Shown: positions 53,875 to 63,834, counted from the stretch's first letter. The stretch is DNA of 64,000 nucleotides from Tenebrio molitor (GCF_963966145.1 NC_091047.1:16802001-16866000), one strand, 5' to 3'. Notes: generated by a model not told the origin, from the sequence alone. A program made the numbers and translations.

Positions 53875-54539
53875 ATGGAGTGCCGACTTCTTTTGGTGGT
53901 AAATTTTAAAGGCAACAGTAAAATCGACATTTTTTACGTTTTTTTTTTTAGTTTTTGTATATGTTTGTACATCAAGTCTTAACTCAAAATGTAACAACGC
54001 AAGTACCAATAACGAGTAAGTTTTTTGTTACGTCAATTGGTAACTGTTCTATAAAATTTAAGTATTACGTCTTTGTCGTCTTGTCATTGTTATACCTAAT
54101 CTTCTATTTGAATTGCAGCAACTGTGACTCCATTAGTTCCTCCTTCCAGTACGTAAACAAATTGCTTTTGTGACCGCTAATTATATATTATTATTTAAAT
54201 TTTAGATAGTACTAATGATACGTCAGTTCCGGTAGACCTTTCACCACCAGAAAATATCAATAGTACCTCACTTCCTCTGATTACTACACCATCACAAACT
54301 CCCGGTTCATCAACAAGTAAGTTTTTTCTACATTCTTTCAATTCTGTCTGTTTATTTGATGCTCATTTTTAATACTTCTTTCAGATCCTACGTTACCTTC
54401 AGGTAGTACTAGCGCAGTTCCAGAAAACGTCACCTCTTCAAATACTACCAGTACGGAACCTCCAAAAGATAGTGGAGCAATTCTTATTCTAACAAGATAT
54501 CTTCTATGCATTACCATGTTTTTAATCTGTTTTAATTGA
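53875..54539 (+). CDS. Small GPI-type Ser/Thr mucin (gene G)
   Basis: Exons are 53875-53898, 53952-54015, 54119-54148, 54206-54316 and 54385-54539, giving 127 residues. The 24-nt first exon, phase-0 intron and following phase-1 introns are exactly the layout of gene F. Signal peptide MECRLLLVFLYMFVHQVL, then a short Ser/Thr/Pro-rich ectodomain with N-x-S/T sites (NVTTQ, NVTSSNTT), then DSGAILILTRYLLCITMFLI at the C-terminus. Small residues followed by a hydrophobic run to the end are the GPI-anchor pattern. AATAAA lies near 54577. No CBM14 domain. Probably a membrane-tethered surface mucin related to F and E. Confidence 0.78.
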
Positions 54540-54989
54540 TATCATTTAATGTTTGAATTTACGTGCAAACCATGAAAATAAACTTTTCTTATTTAAATTA
54601 ATCGCATGTGTTTAACTTGTGCAACTGAAAACAAATTGACAATAATTAATTTGTGATGTTTTCAAAGTGTTATTATCAGGGATATCTAGGGCCCCGATGC
54701 AAGTCTCTATTTGGGGCCCTGCGACATCCAATAATAATATCAAATCTATACAGGGTGTGGCAGGACTGATGCCCCACAGAAGACTCTCAAAATAAAATAA
54801 ACGAGAATACCATCGAGGACTTAACTCGTCGCTATGCAATCGAATATTACCGACCCGCGCGAAACTTTTTATAATCAAATGGGCCACTGCTTTTTTTTAA
54901 AGATGTTTGTGTCATCTTGACAATTTAAACATTTTAATTTGTCATTGTGTTTTCTGAAGATCTGAAATCGTGTGTAAAAATTTGCCGAG
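54540..54989. other. 3' flank of gene G and possible element end
   Basis: A TACAGGGTGTGGCAGGACTG motif at 54749 resembles a mariner-type TIR and may be the 5' end of the element carrying the next transposase. No matching right end was found. 54688-54730 (GGGCCCCGATGCAAG) resembles an hAT-like end fragment. Confidence 0.35.
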
Positions 54990-55910
54990 ATGTATTCAGC
55001 TGAAGAATACGGGCGTAACGGTAGGCAGGCAGCAAGAGTTTTCTCTGATCGTTTCCCTGATCGACCTTCTCCTGATCACAAAACAATTTTGAGAGTTGTT
55101 GCTAGGGTCACCTAGGGCTTAAAAAACAGGGAAAGTTTTGCCGAATCGGAATGAAATTGGCGGAGGCGCACTAACCGTACGGATATTGATTAATGGAGAG
55201 GCAATACTGAACATCGTTGAGGAAGATGGAACTAGGAGTATATTGGATATCTCCAGCGGATCGGTACATCGCATTTTGAAGGAGAAAAGACTTTATTCTT
55301 TCCACTATACTCGTCTGCAACACCTCGAATCAGAAGATTACCCTGTTCGAAGAAATTTTTGTGTTTGGTTGCTTAATAAAGCGGGTCTTGTTTTCGGACG
55401 AATCAAGTTTTGGTCGGCAGGGATGTTTCAACCATCTAAATTTGCATGTCTGATCGCACGATAATCCAAGGGTTATTTATCCGCATGCATTTCAGCGTCG
55501 AAATTTGTGGGCAGGACTAGTGGGAGATTCAGTCAAGATTGTAAAAAATAAAGAAAGCGTGTTTAGGTATTCTTTATTTTCAGATCGGACCTTTTGAATT
55601 CCCTATGCTTTTAACAGGAGCAGTGGACGCAAACTTTTTAAACACGGAACTGCCTCATTTACTTGAAGATATTCCATTGATTTTTTGCTTAAATTGGTGG
55701 TTACAGTCGCAATGTGCAAAGATTTTGAATCGAACGTATCGTAATCTTTGGATCGGACGAGGTGGTCCACGTCACTGGTCTGCACGATCTCCGGACCTCA
55801 ATCTTCTGGATTTTTTCTTATGGGGCACATGAAAAACGTTGTTGGAGGCATCACCGGCACATGAGCTGTTAGGACGCTAGCTTTTTCTGAATTGACACAT
55901 CTTGTTAATA
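54990..55910 (+). pseudogene. Dead mariner-type transposase with DUF4817-type HTH
   Basis: Starts MYSAEEYGRNGRQAARVFSD then RFPDRPSPDHKTILRVVAR. Later frames give SSGSVHRILKEKRLYSFHYT, LESEDYPVRRNFCVWLL, NLWAGLVGDS, LNTELPHLLEDIPLIF and finally RTYRNLWIGRGGPRHWSARS with PDLNLLDFFLWGT, the DDE-type C-terminal block. Several stops (for example near 55112) and frameshifts are present. A ~50-nt insertion with GT and TTTTCAG ends (near 55533-55582) interrupts the GDxxIGP motif and looks like an intron. Inactive. Confidence 0.8.
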
Positions 55911-56724
55911 GTATTTTGGTAGTTCCCCTAATTCCCTACTGCTTTTTATTTGTCATTACTATTTATAAATTATTACCTTTTCTTTGCACAAATTTTGAAA
56001 TTTGGAGTAAAGTTTATTAACATGAATAAACAACATTTAAAAATTAAGTACTTGTAAACAGCAGTTGCCACGATAAGATAATGGATGGCATGCATAAGAA
56101 TAAGCATTTGCTTATACTATATATTTGTCTTTTTCTATCTAATAGCAATGGCAAAATTTTTGTCATAGTAACGGTAACAGAAACGTTTTTATTCATGAAA
56201 TAGTCCTTCGAATACCATTTGTGGTAAAATTTTGTCTGGTAAAATTTTACGACTGGTTTACTCGAGTTTGTTGCCAATTTATCTCGTGACATTGGTCCAA
56301 AACCACTCGTCTGACGACTCGTTTTTTTTTAACAATGCCATTCAACACAAAATTTCACCACTTATGAAATTATACAGAGTGATTCTGAAACAAGTTTGGA
56401 AAGAAAAAACGGTAATTGGTGATGATGAGAAGTAGTCATAGACAAAAAAATTTTCTTATAAAAGTTTTTTCGTTTTCGAGATAGAATACAAATGATTGAA
56501 AATGTGGTCAAAATTACTAGTATACTCTGTCCACTCATAGATTGCTTGACATAAATGATACTAAAAACGTTCACTCAACGCTATGACAAATAGATCCGGC
56601 GCGAAATTAAAAAAATGGAAAGAGGAGGTTTAGGTACTTACACGTTTTATTATTATTCTGCATGTTTGCACTTAGATGAAAGAAAACTTCAGTATAGTAG
56701 AAGTAATATATTAGGTTTTATGAA
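55911..56724. other. Intergenic, little structure
   Basis: Short duplicated phrase GGTAAAATTTT near 56223-56248. A TACAGAGTGATTCTGAAACA motif at 56374 may be a lone MITE end. Nothing else recognised. Confidence 0.35.
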
Positions 56725-56837
56725 TACAGGGTATTTCACGAGTGATAATGTGCCCGACGGAATTAAAAATGCAACCCACAATACATTTTCGAATTTCCGA
56801 AAAAAGCTGGCTATAGTAATTAACGTTATAAGTCCGG
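56725..56837. mobile_element. Truncated relative of the 1040-1492 MITE
   Basis: TACAGGGTATTTCACGAGTG followed by AAATGCAACCCACAATACAT. Only the left end is present. Confidence 0.6.
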
Positions 56838-56945
56838 GAACTCATAGTTTACAGTACGAGTAAGACGTTTAAGGACGAGGCGACGAAGGAGCCGAGTCTT
56901 GAAACTCGAAACGAGTACTGTAGAAAGAGTTCACGGACGAATGTC
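56838..56945. repeat. Long hairpin with GC-rich apex
   Basis: The arms (GAACTCATAGTTTACAGTAC, GAGTAAGAC) pair with GAGTCTTGAAACTCGAAACG and AGTACTGTAGAAAGAGTTC around GACGAGGCGACGAAGGAGCC. It lies about 155 bp upstream of the recombinase-like fragment, as the hairpin at 34206 lies upstream of its own. Confidence 0.7.
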
Positions 56946-57100
56946 GTTATGTATTTTATTTCATTCAGCCTCAAATTTGAAAGAAACATTCAAAATAATT
57001 CAACAAATGCTCCAAATCTAGTCACATTTTTGGAACATTATTAGCAACGGCTGTTTGGCAATTGTTTATTTTTTTGATTTTCTTGGTTTGGTGCGTCAAA

Positions 57101-57332
57101 ATGACTTCTAATGCAAATCCTCCAGAAATTGTAAGAAAATCTGCAGAAGCCTGTGCAGACCTAGCAAGTCTGGTGAAAGGTATCAAAAACAATTCAGCCA
57201 TTTTTGTAAATGGAAATCAGAAAATAATGTAAAGAAAATAACGGAAGAGGTTATGCTAGCTGGCCTATTTTTTAGATTTGGTTTAAATGGTTGTATTATT
57301 TTATTGGTGACCAACGTTTCTAGTCTGACAAA
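57101..57332 (+). pseudogene. Tyrosine-recombinase-like N-terminal exon fragment
   Basis: The reading starts ATG at 57101 with NANPPEIVRKSAEACADLA. After a small frameshift it reads KSGERYQKQFSHFCKWKSEN then NVKKITEEVMLAGLF, ending at a consensus donor gtaagt (57333). K-S-x-x-x-Y...F..W...N.V..ITEEVMLA is the N-terminal core-binding pattern of arthropod Crypton-like tyrosine recombinases. The remnants at 33644 and 34481 align with it block by block. The catalytic half is absent, and AATAAA follows at about 57407. Confidence 0.5.
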
Positions 57333-57602
57333 GTAAGTGCATCTTCTTTGTGGCCGAAATATTAATATTTAAGTTAAATTGTTAATTTGTATTTAGATGT
57401 AGTTTTGAATAAAACTTTTCTTAAACCTAAATAATTGTTATTGCGATTGTTACTTTTGTGTTTCTAATAGCGTCAGGCGGTATTTTGCGTTTTCCCGGAC
57501 TCAAACTAATGACGTAAAGTAATGAAATTTGACACAGGATGAAATAAATGAAATTAAATTATCCAACTTTTTTCGGAAATGGCTAAACACAAACAAGAGA
57601 TT

Positions 57603-57860
57603 TGTTAGCTTGGACTCAATGGGGTGAACGATTAGTCGCGACCCGGGACGAATAAGGTCGAGTAAGGGGAGCGCACGCAACGGGGAGAACAAAGGAATAC
57701 TCTTGCTCTTCCTGGGGGACTCTTACCCTGACTGCGGAATAAGTCGGGCATTTTTCTTGAATAAGCTTTTGCTTAAAAATATTGTTTAACTTTCATTAGT
57801 TTAATAAATTTGTTACAACTTCTTGTGTGGAAGTATCGAGTTTTATCCAAATAGTTAACA
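57603..57860 (+). repeat. 5' LTR
   Basis: 258 bp, TG...CA ends. Contains AATAAATTTGTTACAACTTC near the R/U5 side. The following TCAGGAGTGGGATCAAGAAC may include a tRNA primer-binding site starting at TGG. Confidence 0.85.
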
Positions 57861-57950
57861 TCAGGAGTGGGATCAAGAACTCAAGTGCTAGTCGTTAGTG
57901 ATAGTAATTGTGACCAAGGAATCAGGAATTGGCGAACTGCCATTGTGAAG

Positions 57951-58918
57951 ATGGGCAGATCATCCGACGAATCGAGATCCGGTTCACGATCTCGTGGACG
58001 AGATCATTCCAGGGGTACGCGAATGGTACACGATGGTCATGAACGAAGATACCGTCGTTCGGACGAACGGGAAAGACGCTCCAGGTCCAGGTGTCTTGTA
58101 CCTGACGATCGAGATCAGCGACGGCGTCACCACGCATCACGAGCGAAGTCGGATATGTTATGGGAATTAGGCTCTGCCATTGTCAGCGGCATAGACAGGT
58201 TGGTGGGTAAGAATAAACCCACTTCGACGGTGAGTACTTCGTTGTCCATTTCCGTAAACATTGTCGCCGAATTTAACCCGCTCGAGAACTGCATTGAGGA
58301 ATGGGTAAATTCAGTAGATGAGTACGCTGTAATTCATGGGTGGGACGATAAAACCACGAGTCATCTGGCATTGGGAAAGCTGCGTGGACCAGCTGAAATT
58401 TGGTATCGGGGTTTGCCGACAAAATTATTTACTTGGGTCGAATGGCGCGACATGTTGCTCAACAATTTTAAACAGAAACGTAATCTTCATGGGGCGTTGA
58501 CTGACATGATGGCGTGTGTGCCAGGTCGCAGCGAACGATTGTACGAGTAGGTACGTATATCGAAAATTGGCCCTCATCCACAAGTTAAAGCTCCCGATTA
58601 ATGACGAAGAGAAGGTTAATTTAATAATGGGGGGAATTAACGATAATCAGGTAAAATTTTCAGTGGGAACGGCGGGTATAACAGATCCACATGAATTAGC
58701 GAACCATTTAAAAATACTTGATATGAAAAATTTTGTGTCCACTAGCTCGACTAATAAAGATGCAATAAAAACACCCCAGAAAAACAATGCGCCCTTAAAG
58801 AATTTCGATAATCGTGCTTGCTTCGCCTGTCATAAAACAGGCCACTTTCAGGGAGACTGCCCAGACATCGTTGGTGATAAACACCCCAAACATAACAGGA
58901 AACACACCACTTATGATT
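57951..58918 (+). pseudogene. Broken gag with CCHC zinc knuckle
   Basis: ATG at 57951 (MGRSSDESRSGSRSRGRD), an Arg/Ser-rich N-terminus, then a capsid-like stretch with FNPLENCIEEWVNSVDEYA, KLRGPAEIWYRGLP and WVEWRDMLLNNFKQKRN. At 58544-58550 a TAG plus an extra base breaks the frame after SERLYE. It resumes with YRKLALIHKLKLPINDEEKV and ends with the zinc knuckle CFACHKTGHFQGDC. That order is typical of Ty3/gypsy gag. No protease follows. Confidence 0.8.
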
Positions 58919-59009
58919 AGTCCATAAAAACGTCAACTTTTTGTCGAACGAACCCACAAATAAAATAATATTTTAAAATCGTAATTATAATAAAATAAAT
59001 TTCCAACAC

Positions 59010-59700
59010 CAACAGATGTTCACAATGCACGGCAGTTTTTGAGATTGACTGGGTAGTTTTCGAAATTCATTCGTTATTGTGCTTTCAAGTCGAAACCGCC
59101 GACGAAATTATTACATAAAGACATAAAACTGGGACCCGACAAATCGAAGCATTTAATTTCTTAAAAGGAAATTTATTGTCAAAACTTGCAATCTTTAATC
59201 CGCGATTAGAAATTAAAATTTGGAGTCTTTTGTAAAGACTAAATCCGCCAAAACGCAAATCCTTTTAATCGATACATTTACGACATTTTATTAATCTATC
59301 CTGTGAAAGATGCGTCAACAAAATATGTAATTAATTGTTTTAGGGACATGATTAAAACCTGTGGCGCACCAAACCCAATATTTTTTGAGCAAGGCACGGC
59401 ATTCACGTCTCGTCAATTTTCTAATTTTGCTGTGGAGATTGGGACGACACATCACGTGTGTTTTAGGGTTTACCACGAAGAAATGGTCAGAGTGAGCGAT
59501 ACAATCGTACGCTGATAAATTCGTTGAGTACCATGGTAGCCTTTGACAAGGAGGATCGATGGGATGAACATATTATAAGTATTCAAGTTGGGATTAATGT
59601 GTCGAATGGGATGCTTTATGATGAGGAGTCCGAGGTTGTGGATGTCAAAGAGGAGCGAAACATAATAATGACGGGCTTGGAGCAATATCAAGGAGGTACA
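59010..59700 (+). pseudogene. Decayed pol remnants (RT/RNase H edge and integrase core)
   Basis: 59015-59230 reads brokenly as the RT/RNase H junction (ARQFLRLTG, FSKFIRYCA, KLLHKDIKLGPDKSKH). 59303-59515 is an integrase-core segment (KDASTKYVINCFRDMIKTCG, NPIFFEQGTAFTSRQFSNFA) in which the usual Asp before QGT/GT is Glu. Most of RT and the rest of integrase are deleted. Confidence 0.7.
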
Positions 59701-59877
59701 GAAACGGCGTTTCGATGCTAGCCGTTGTTCAGCCAGGATTGTTAGTCATGCCGCTGCTGATACCAGTCAGAAATGATTTCCAAAGTGGAGAGGTCCAAAT
59801 AAGGTTGTTGCTATCTTGGACAATGGCAGATGCAGGGTTCGAGATATCTGAGGAGTCATGTTCCATACTGAGGATAG

Positions 59878-60312
59878 AGCCTCGAGTTGCCTTGGGGGAC
59901 CTGTGCTGTGCTTTGCTGTGCTAGGCTGTGCTGTGGTCTCGCCTTGGTAGACTCGTAGGGCGGAAAGAGGATTCGGTATAGGAACACGTGAGTAGAGCCT
60001 AGAGTTGCCTTGGGGGACCTGTGCTGTGCTGTGCTTTGCTGTGCTAGGCTGTGCTCTGCTGTGCTGTGCTGTGGTCTCGCCTTGGTAGTCTCGTAGGGCG
60101 AAAAGGGCCTAGTTTTGCCTTAGCGGACCTGTGCTGTGCTTTGCTGTGCTAGGCTGTGCTCTGCTGTGCTGTGGTCTTGGCTCTGGAAAACTTAGGTCGT
60201 TGAACGGAGTTCCTCCTTGGTAGGCCTGTGCTGTGCTGTGCTTTGCTGTGCTAGGCTGTGCTCTGCTGTGCTGTGCTGTGGCCTTACTTTTGGAGGGACT
60301 CGTAAAGCGCTT
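59878..60312 (+). repeat. Minisatellite inside the LTR element
   Basis: Four ~100-118-bp units starting near 59878, 59995, 60106 and 60211. Each contains a run such as CTGTGCTTTGCTGTGCTAGG followed by variable GCTGTGCTGTGG. GC-rich compared with the surroundings. Confidence 0.85.
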
Positions 60313-60578
60313 GGGTACCCATTTAGATTAAGCATAATTTGATATGATTTTTTTATTATGTGGCCACATATTTTTCGATTTTTCTTTAGCTTAGTGGACG
60401 TCCAGGCATTGTGTCTTCAACATTTTGATTTTGTTCCCTTGCTGTTATGCTTACGTTAGACATAAGTTGTTCAGGAGTGTTACTAATGTTCTTCGTATTC
60501 TTTTAGTTTCTGTTGAACACCCAGCCGTTCGAGGACAAGACTAATCAAGTGAGGACACTTTGATGTCAGGAAAGGCCG

Positions 60579-60836
60579 TGTTAGCTTGGACTCAATGGGG
60601 TGAACGATTAGTCGCGACCCGGGACGAATAAGGTCGAGTAAGGGGAGCGCACGCAACGGGGAGAACAAAGGAATACTCTTGCTCTTCCTGGGGGACTCTT
60701 ACCCTGACTGCGGAATAAGTCGGGCATTTTTCTTGAATAAGCTTTTGCTTAAAAATATTGTTTAACTTTCATTAGTTTAATAAATTTGTTACAACTTCTT
60801 GTGTGGAAGTATCGAGTTTTATTCAAATAGTTAACA
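60579..60836 (+). repeat. 3' LTR
   Basis: 258 bp, matching the 5' LTR with one visible difference. Preceded by a weak purine tract (CAGGAAAGG). Followed by GATT. Confidence 0.88.
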
Positions 60837-61302
60837 GATTAATATTTAATATTTAATGCATGAACAAAAATTACCTCTGTATCATTTTCGATGTTTATAA
60901 TGTCACTTAAAGTGTTCATTATGCTAGATTCTTGAGGCACGCACTCACCTCACAAATTCAAACAAATCAACAAAAAATGCCAACGGAACAGATCAAAACA
61001 GCAACACGATCAAAATTAATAATATTTAAAACCAGAGAAACGCAAACCAAAGCTCTAAAGATGAAAAATCGCAAATCTAAATGCTTAAACCCCTTGACAG
61101 CACTGACAGTTTCAAATTATGTCAAAGTGACACGAGTGGTTACGGTTTGAGAGCTTGAGTGTTAAAACAGATCATTTCAAGAGCTAGAGTGATTTGGTTG
61201 ATAATTTAATTCATGTATAAAAAATCCCATAAGCCGCGATGCATTTGTCACTTTGACATCGGATAAAGTTAGCCCTAACTTTGCATCTGGATAATAGTAG
61301 TT
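60837..61302. other. Intergenic, no feature seen
   Basis: AT-rich, no family motif in the short ORFs. Confidence 0.4.
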
Positions 61303-61560
61303 TATTTGACGAGTTTGTGTGTAAATTGGGCCTTTTTTGGCACGTGTGGGCTCGTTTCACTCGCGTTTTAAAATGCCCCACACGTGCCAAAAAAGGCCCA
61401 ATTTACACACGAACGAGTTGAATACAACGTTTTTTGGTTCGACGAGCCCCTTAAAAGCTCCTTCGGACTCGTTTTTTTATCGAGTGGTTTGTGTCGTCAA
61501 TTTACCAAGCAACCAAATTATCGTAAAAAAATTCAATTTTATCCGGACAAAAAAAAACCT
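61303..61560. repeat. Hairpin-bearing element, second family, copy 3
   Basis: A very regular hairpin (61320-61420): GTGTGTAAATTGGGCCTTTT, TTGGCACGTGTGGG and the complementary CCCACACGTGCCAAAAAAGG, CCCAATTTACACAC around an apex CGTTTCACTCGCGTTTTAAA. It is followed by GACGAGCCCCTTAAAAGCTC, as at 10185. Confidence 0.75.
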
Positions 61561-61650
61561 CTCGTGTAATTACAGTCGATTATTTCATGAATTAAATAGT
61601 ATCATTTAACAAACAGTATTTATTTTATTACTTTAGCAATAGGATCCCGA

Positions 61651-61809
61651 GTGCATGTCAAATTATCGACAATTGGCATGCACGAGAGGATATTTTGGCA
61701 GAATAAACGTAATTCTTTTTAAAATATAAAATTAATACCAAATGATTTTTTTATTAGGACTACGCGAAAATTTGGCACTAGTGCAAATTATCGATAATTG
61801 CACTGGTGC
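61651..61809. repeat. Pair of small palindromes sharing a core
   Basis: 61652-61685 (GTGCATG...CATGCAC) and 61774-61808 (GCACTAGTGC...GCACTGGTGC) both contain CAAATTATCGAYAATTG at the centre, 120 bp apart. Confidence 0.7.
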
Positions 61810-62235
61810 AGTATTATCGCTGTAATTCGATCGCTATTGGCTAAAATTCAAATATTCGAGCTGTTTGATTGGCTTAAATTTTTCGAAGGAAATAGTCACT
61901 ATAATCCAAAAAATAAAGCTTTACGATTGGTCGAAAACGATGATGAATGAAATAATCAAGTAAATATGCTCGATTCGTCTTGATAACTGACATTTATGAC
62001 CTCATTTACGGATGCTGTGATTTAGGAAAAAATTTTACCTGGAAAATTTTAATCTATTTATTTTAATACATAATAATTGCACTGTTGCATCAGAAATACT
62101 TCATATTTACTTTTTTGTAGTACAGATAAAGAACTTAAATCAGCAAAACTGTTGTAAACAATAAACGGTAAATATTCTCGAAGTTTAGAGATGCAACAAG
62201 CAGATAGGGTGCATATTTAAATATTTATTTTTCTT

Positions 62236-62748
62236 TATACCATACTGTTATTAGGATTTATCAGTACTCAATGCTTGATTGATATGATACCTATAACAGA
62301 CTAGGCCGTTATTCAAAATTATCAGACCGAGGCCGTTATTTTTGCTACCGTTGCTACGGTTACGGCATAGATGACAACTAAATTTAATTTTTGAAGTAAA
62401 GAGAAATGTCAGTCTTACAAATAAATCATCGTTAAATGTTAAGTAAAGTCCATTCATTTTGTATTGAACTTTTCAAGGTCAAATAATTTAAATTTTGGCT
62501 CTGTAACACATACATGTAACATAATTACAGAGCCAAAAAATAAAATTATTTGACCTTGAAAAGTTCAATACAAAATGAATGGACTTTATTATTGGTATAA
62601 AGAAAACTATAAAACAACATACGGCCGATATGGATATAACAGACTCGGTTGATTATAAAATCGACAATAATTACGATAATAATTTACAATACCTCAACCA
62701 TGTCTGTTATATAACCCATATCGGCCTAATACCGTTATATACTATTAA
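62236..62748. repeat. Hairpin-bearing element, third family, copy 2 (reverse)
   Basis: Reverse complement of 15909-16270 (CCGTTGCTACGGTTACGGCA, CCTATAACAGACTAGGCCGT, ACGGCCGATATGGATATAAC). It contains the fold-back 62444-62589 and sits just upstream of the TATA box of G'. Confidence 0.8.
62444..62589. repeat. Nested fold-back element, near-perfect ~65-bp arms
   Basis: TAAAGTCCATTCATTTTGTA, TTGAACTTTTCAAGGTCAAA and TTTGGCTCTGTAA pair with the right half. The arms share the GGTCAAATAATTTA...GGCTCTGTAA core with 38957-39183. Confidence 0.85.
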
Positions 62749-63007
62749 TTTCGTATAAATAGACACGTAAAGCTCTTGACCCAAAATGAAGTTTTCTGTT
62801 ACGCCAGTTGGTACTTTTTGTATAAAATGTAAGTAGGTACATATTGCGTCTTTATCGTCTTGACGTGTTATACCTAATCTTCTATTTGCTTTGCAGAAAC
62901 TGTCATCCTCATTTTTTTGTAACCACTAATTATTATTATTATTTGATACAGTATTATTGAATACTATAATATGTCAGTTCCGATAAGCCCTGCACCACCA
63001 TTTGTAT

Positions 63008-63480
63008 TTGATCTTTTTTTTTTTTTTAATTTCTTCTCCTGGTCTGAAGGTCAAGAAAGCGAAACCTTTTAAGTAAATTCTGTTGAGAATAACCTCTTTC
63101 AGGACAGACACCATCAGTTATCTGCTAAAAATGCTAAAAATTTGAGAAAACGACGCTGAATAGTTTCAACTTTATCCACATATCTCTGATAACTTGGATC
63201 CCAAATGATGCTGCCATACTCAAGTTTTGATCTTACGTATGCACAATATAAGAGTTTTAAGGTGTTAATATTTCTGAAGTGCCTAGAACACCTTATAATA
63301 AAGCCAAGTGCCTGAAATGTTTTTGTAACGACAACGTTTATATGTGGAACGAAGGACATTTGTTGTCAAACGTAATACCTAAATCAACAACCGATTCAAC
63401 TCTTGCTAATCTCACGTTATTAATTCTATATTCAAACTCAATGATGTTGATTTTGTGCGTAATGGACATTACGTAATGAC
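63008..63480 (-). mobile_element. 5'-truncated LINE 3' fragment
   Basis: The minus strand reads HKINIIEFEYRINNVRLARV and VVDLGITFDNKCPSFH, then after a frameshift VPHINVVVTKTFQALGFIIR, LKLLYCAYVRSKLEYGSIIW and DKVETIQRRFLKF. This matches the end of the LINE ORF at 4764 in motif order (RSKLEYCSIVW, ESVQRKF) but is clearly a different family. It ends with an A-run on the element strand (T-run 63013-63027). Confidence 0.8.
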
Positions 63481-63834
63481 AATAAAGCTTAGGTTACACA
63501 AGTTTTTTCGAATTGACAGTAAAATAACTGACGATATTCCGTGGCCGTAACTGTACCTAAAAATTTAATTAAATTGCTATCTTTCGTCTCAGTCCCTATT
63601 AACCTATTAAACTTACAAGAAAACTACAAATACAAAAAAGTTGCTAAATTTTACCCTTTACAACTTTTATTTGAACATTTTTCTCATATAATGAACGGTT
63701 ATCGAGTTATTCTGTGATAGAGTGGTATATAAGAAAAGTAGGCTGGATCCTGGTTCCTAGGGGAGTTTGTGAGAGTTAAATTTTGGATTAGCAGCCAGGC
63801 AGCCTGGTTGCCACAGACTTTGTGATAGTTAATA
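63481..63834. other. Intergenic, no feature seen
   Basis: AT-rich, no recognisable coding or repeats. Confidence 0.4.

Larger units (their letters stand above)
57603..60836 (+). mobile_element. Non-autonomous Ty3/gypsy-like LTR element
   Basis: Two 258-bp LTRs (57603-57860 and 60579-60836) start TGTTAG and end TTAACA. By eye they differ at one position (TTATCCAAATAG versus TTATTCAAATAG). GATT flanks both ends as a 4-bp target duplication. The 2.7-kb interior carries a broken gag, tiny decayed pol pieces and a minisatellite, so the element cannot encode its own machinery. Confidence 0.88.
62115..63005 (+). pseudogene. Broken duplicate of gene G (G'), split by insertions
   Basis: 62115-62235 matches 53690-53825 (AGATAAAGAACTTAAAT, ACAATAAACGGTAAA, GAGATGCAACAAG). 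After an inserted element (62236-62748) the TATA box (62754-62761) and later introns/exons of G resume (TTATACCTAATCTTCTATTT, ATGTCAGTTCCGATAAGCCC). The sequence holding exons 1-2 is deleted, so no signal peptide remains. A LINE fragment then interrupts the exon equivalent at about 63005. Confidence 0.75.

Noticed and set aside
59878..60312. CRISPR-like array
   Set aside because: Units are contiguous, with no distinct spacers, inside an LTR element of a eukaryotic genome.
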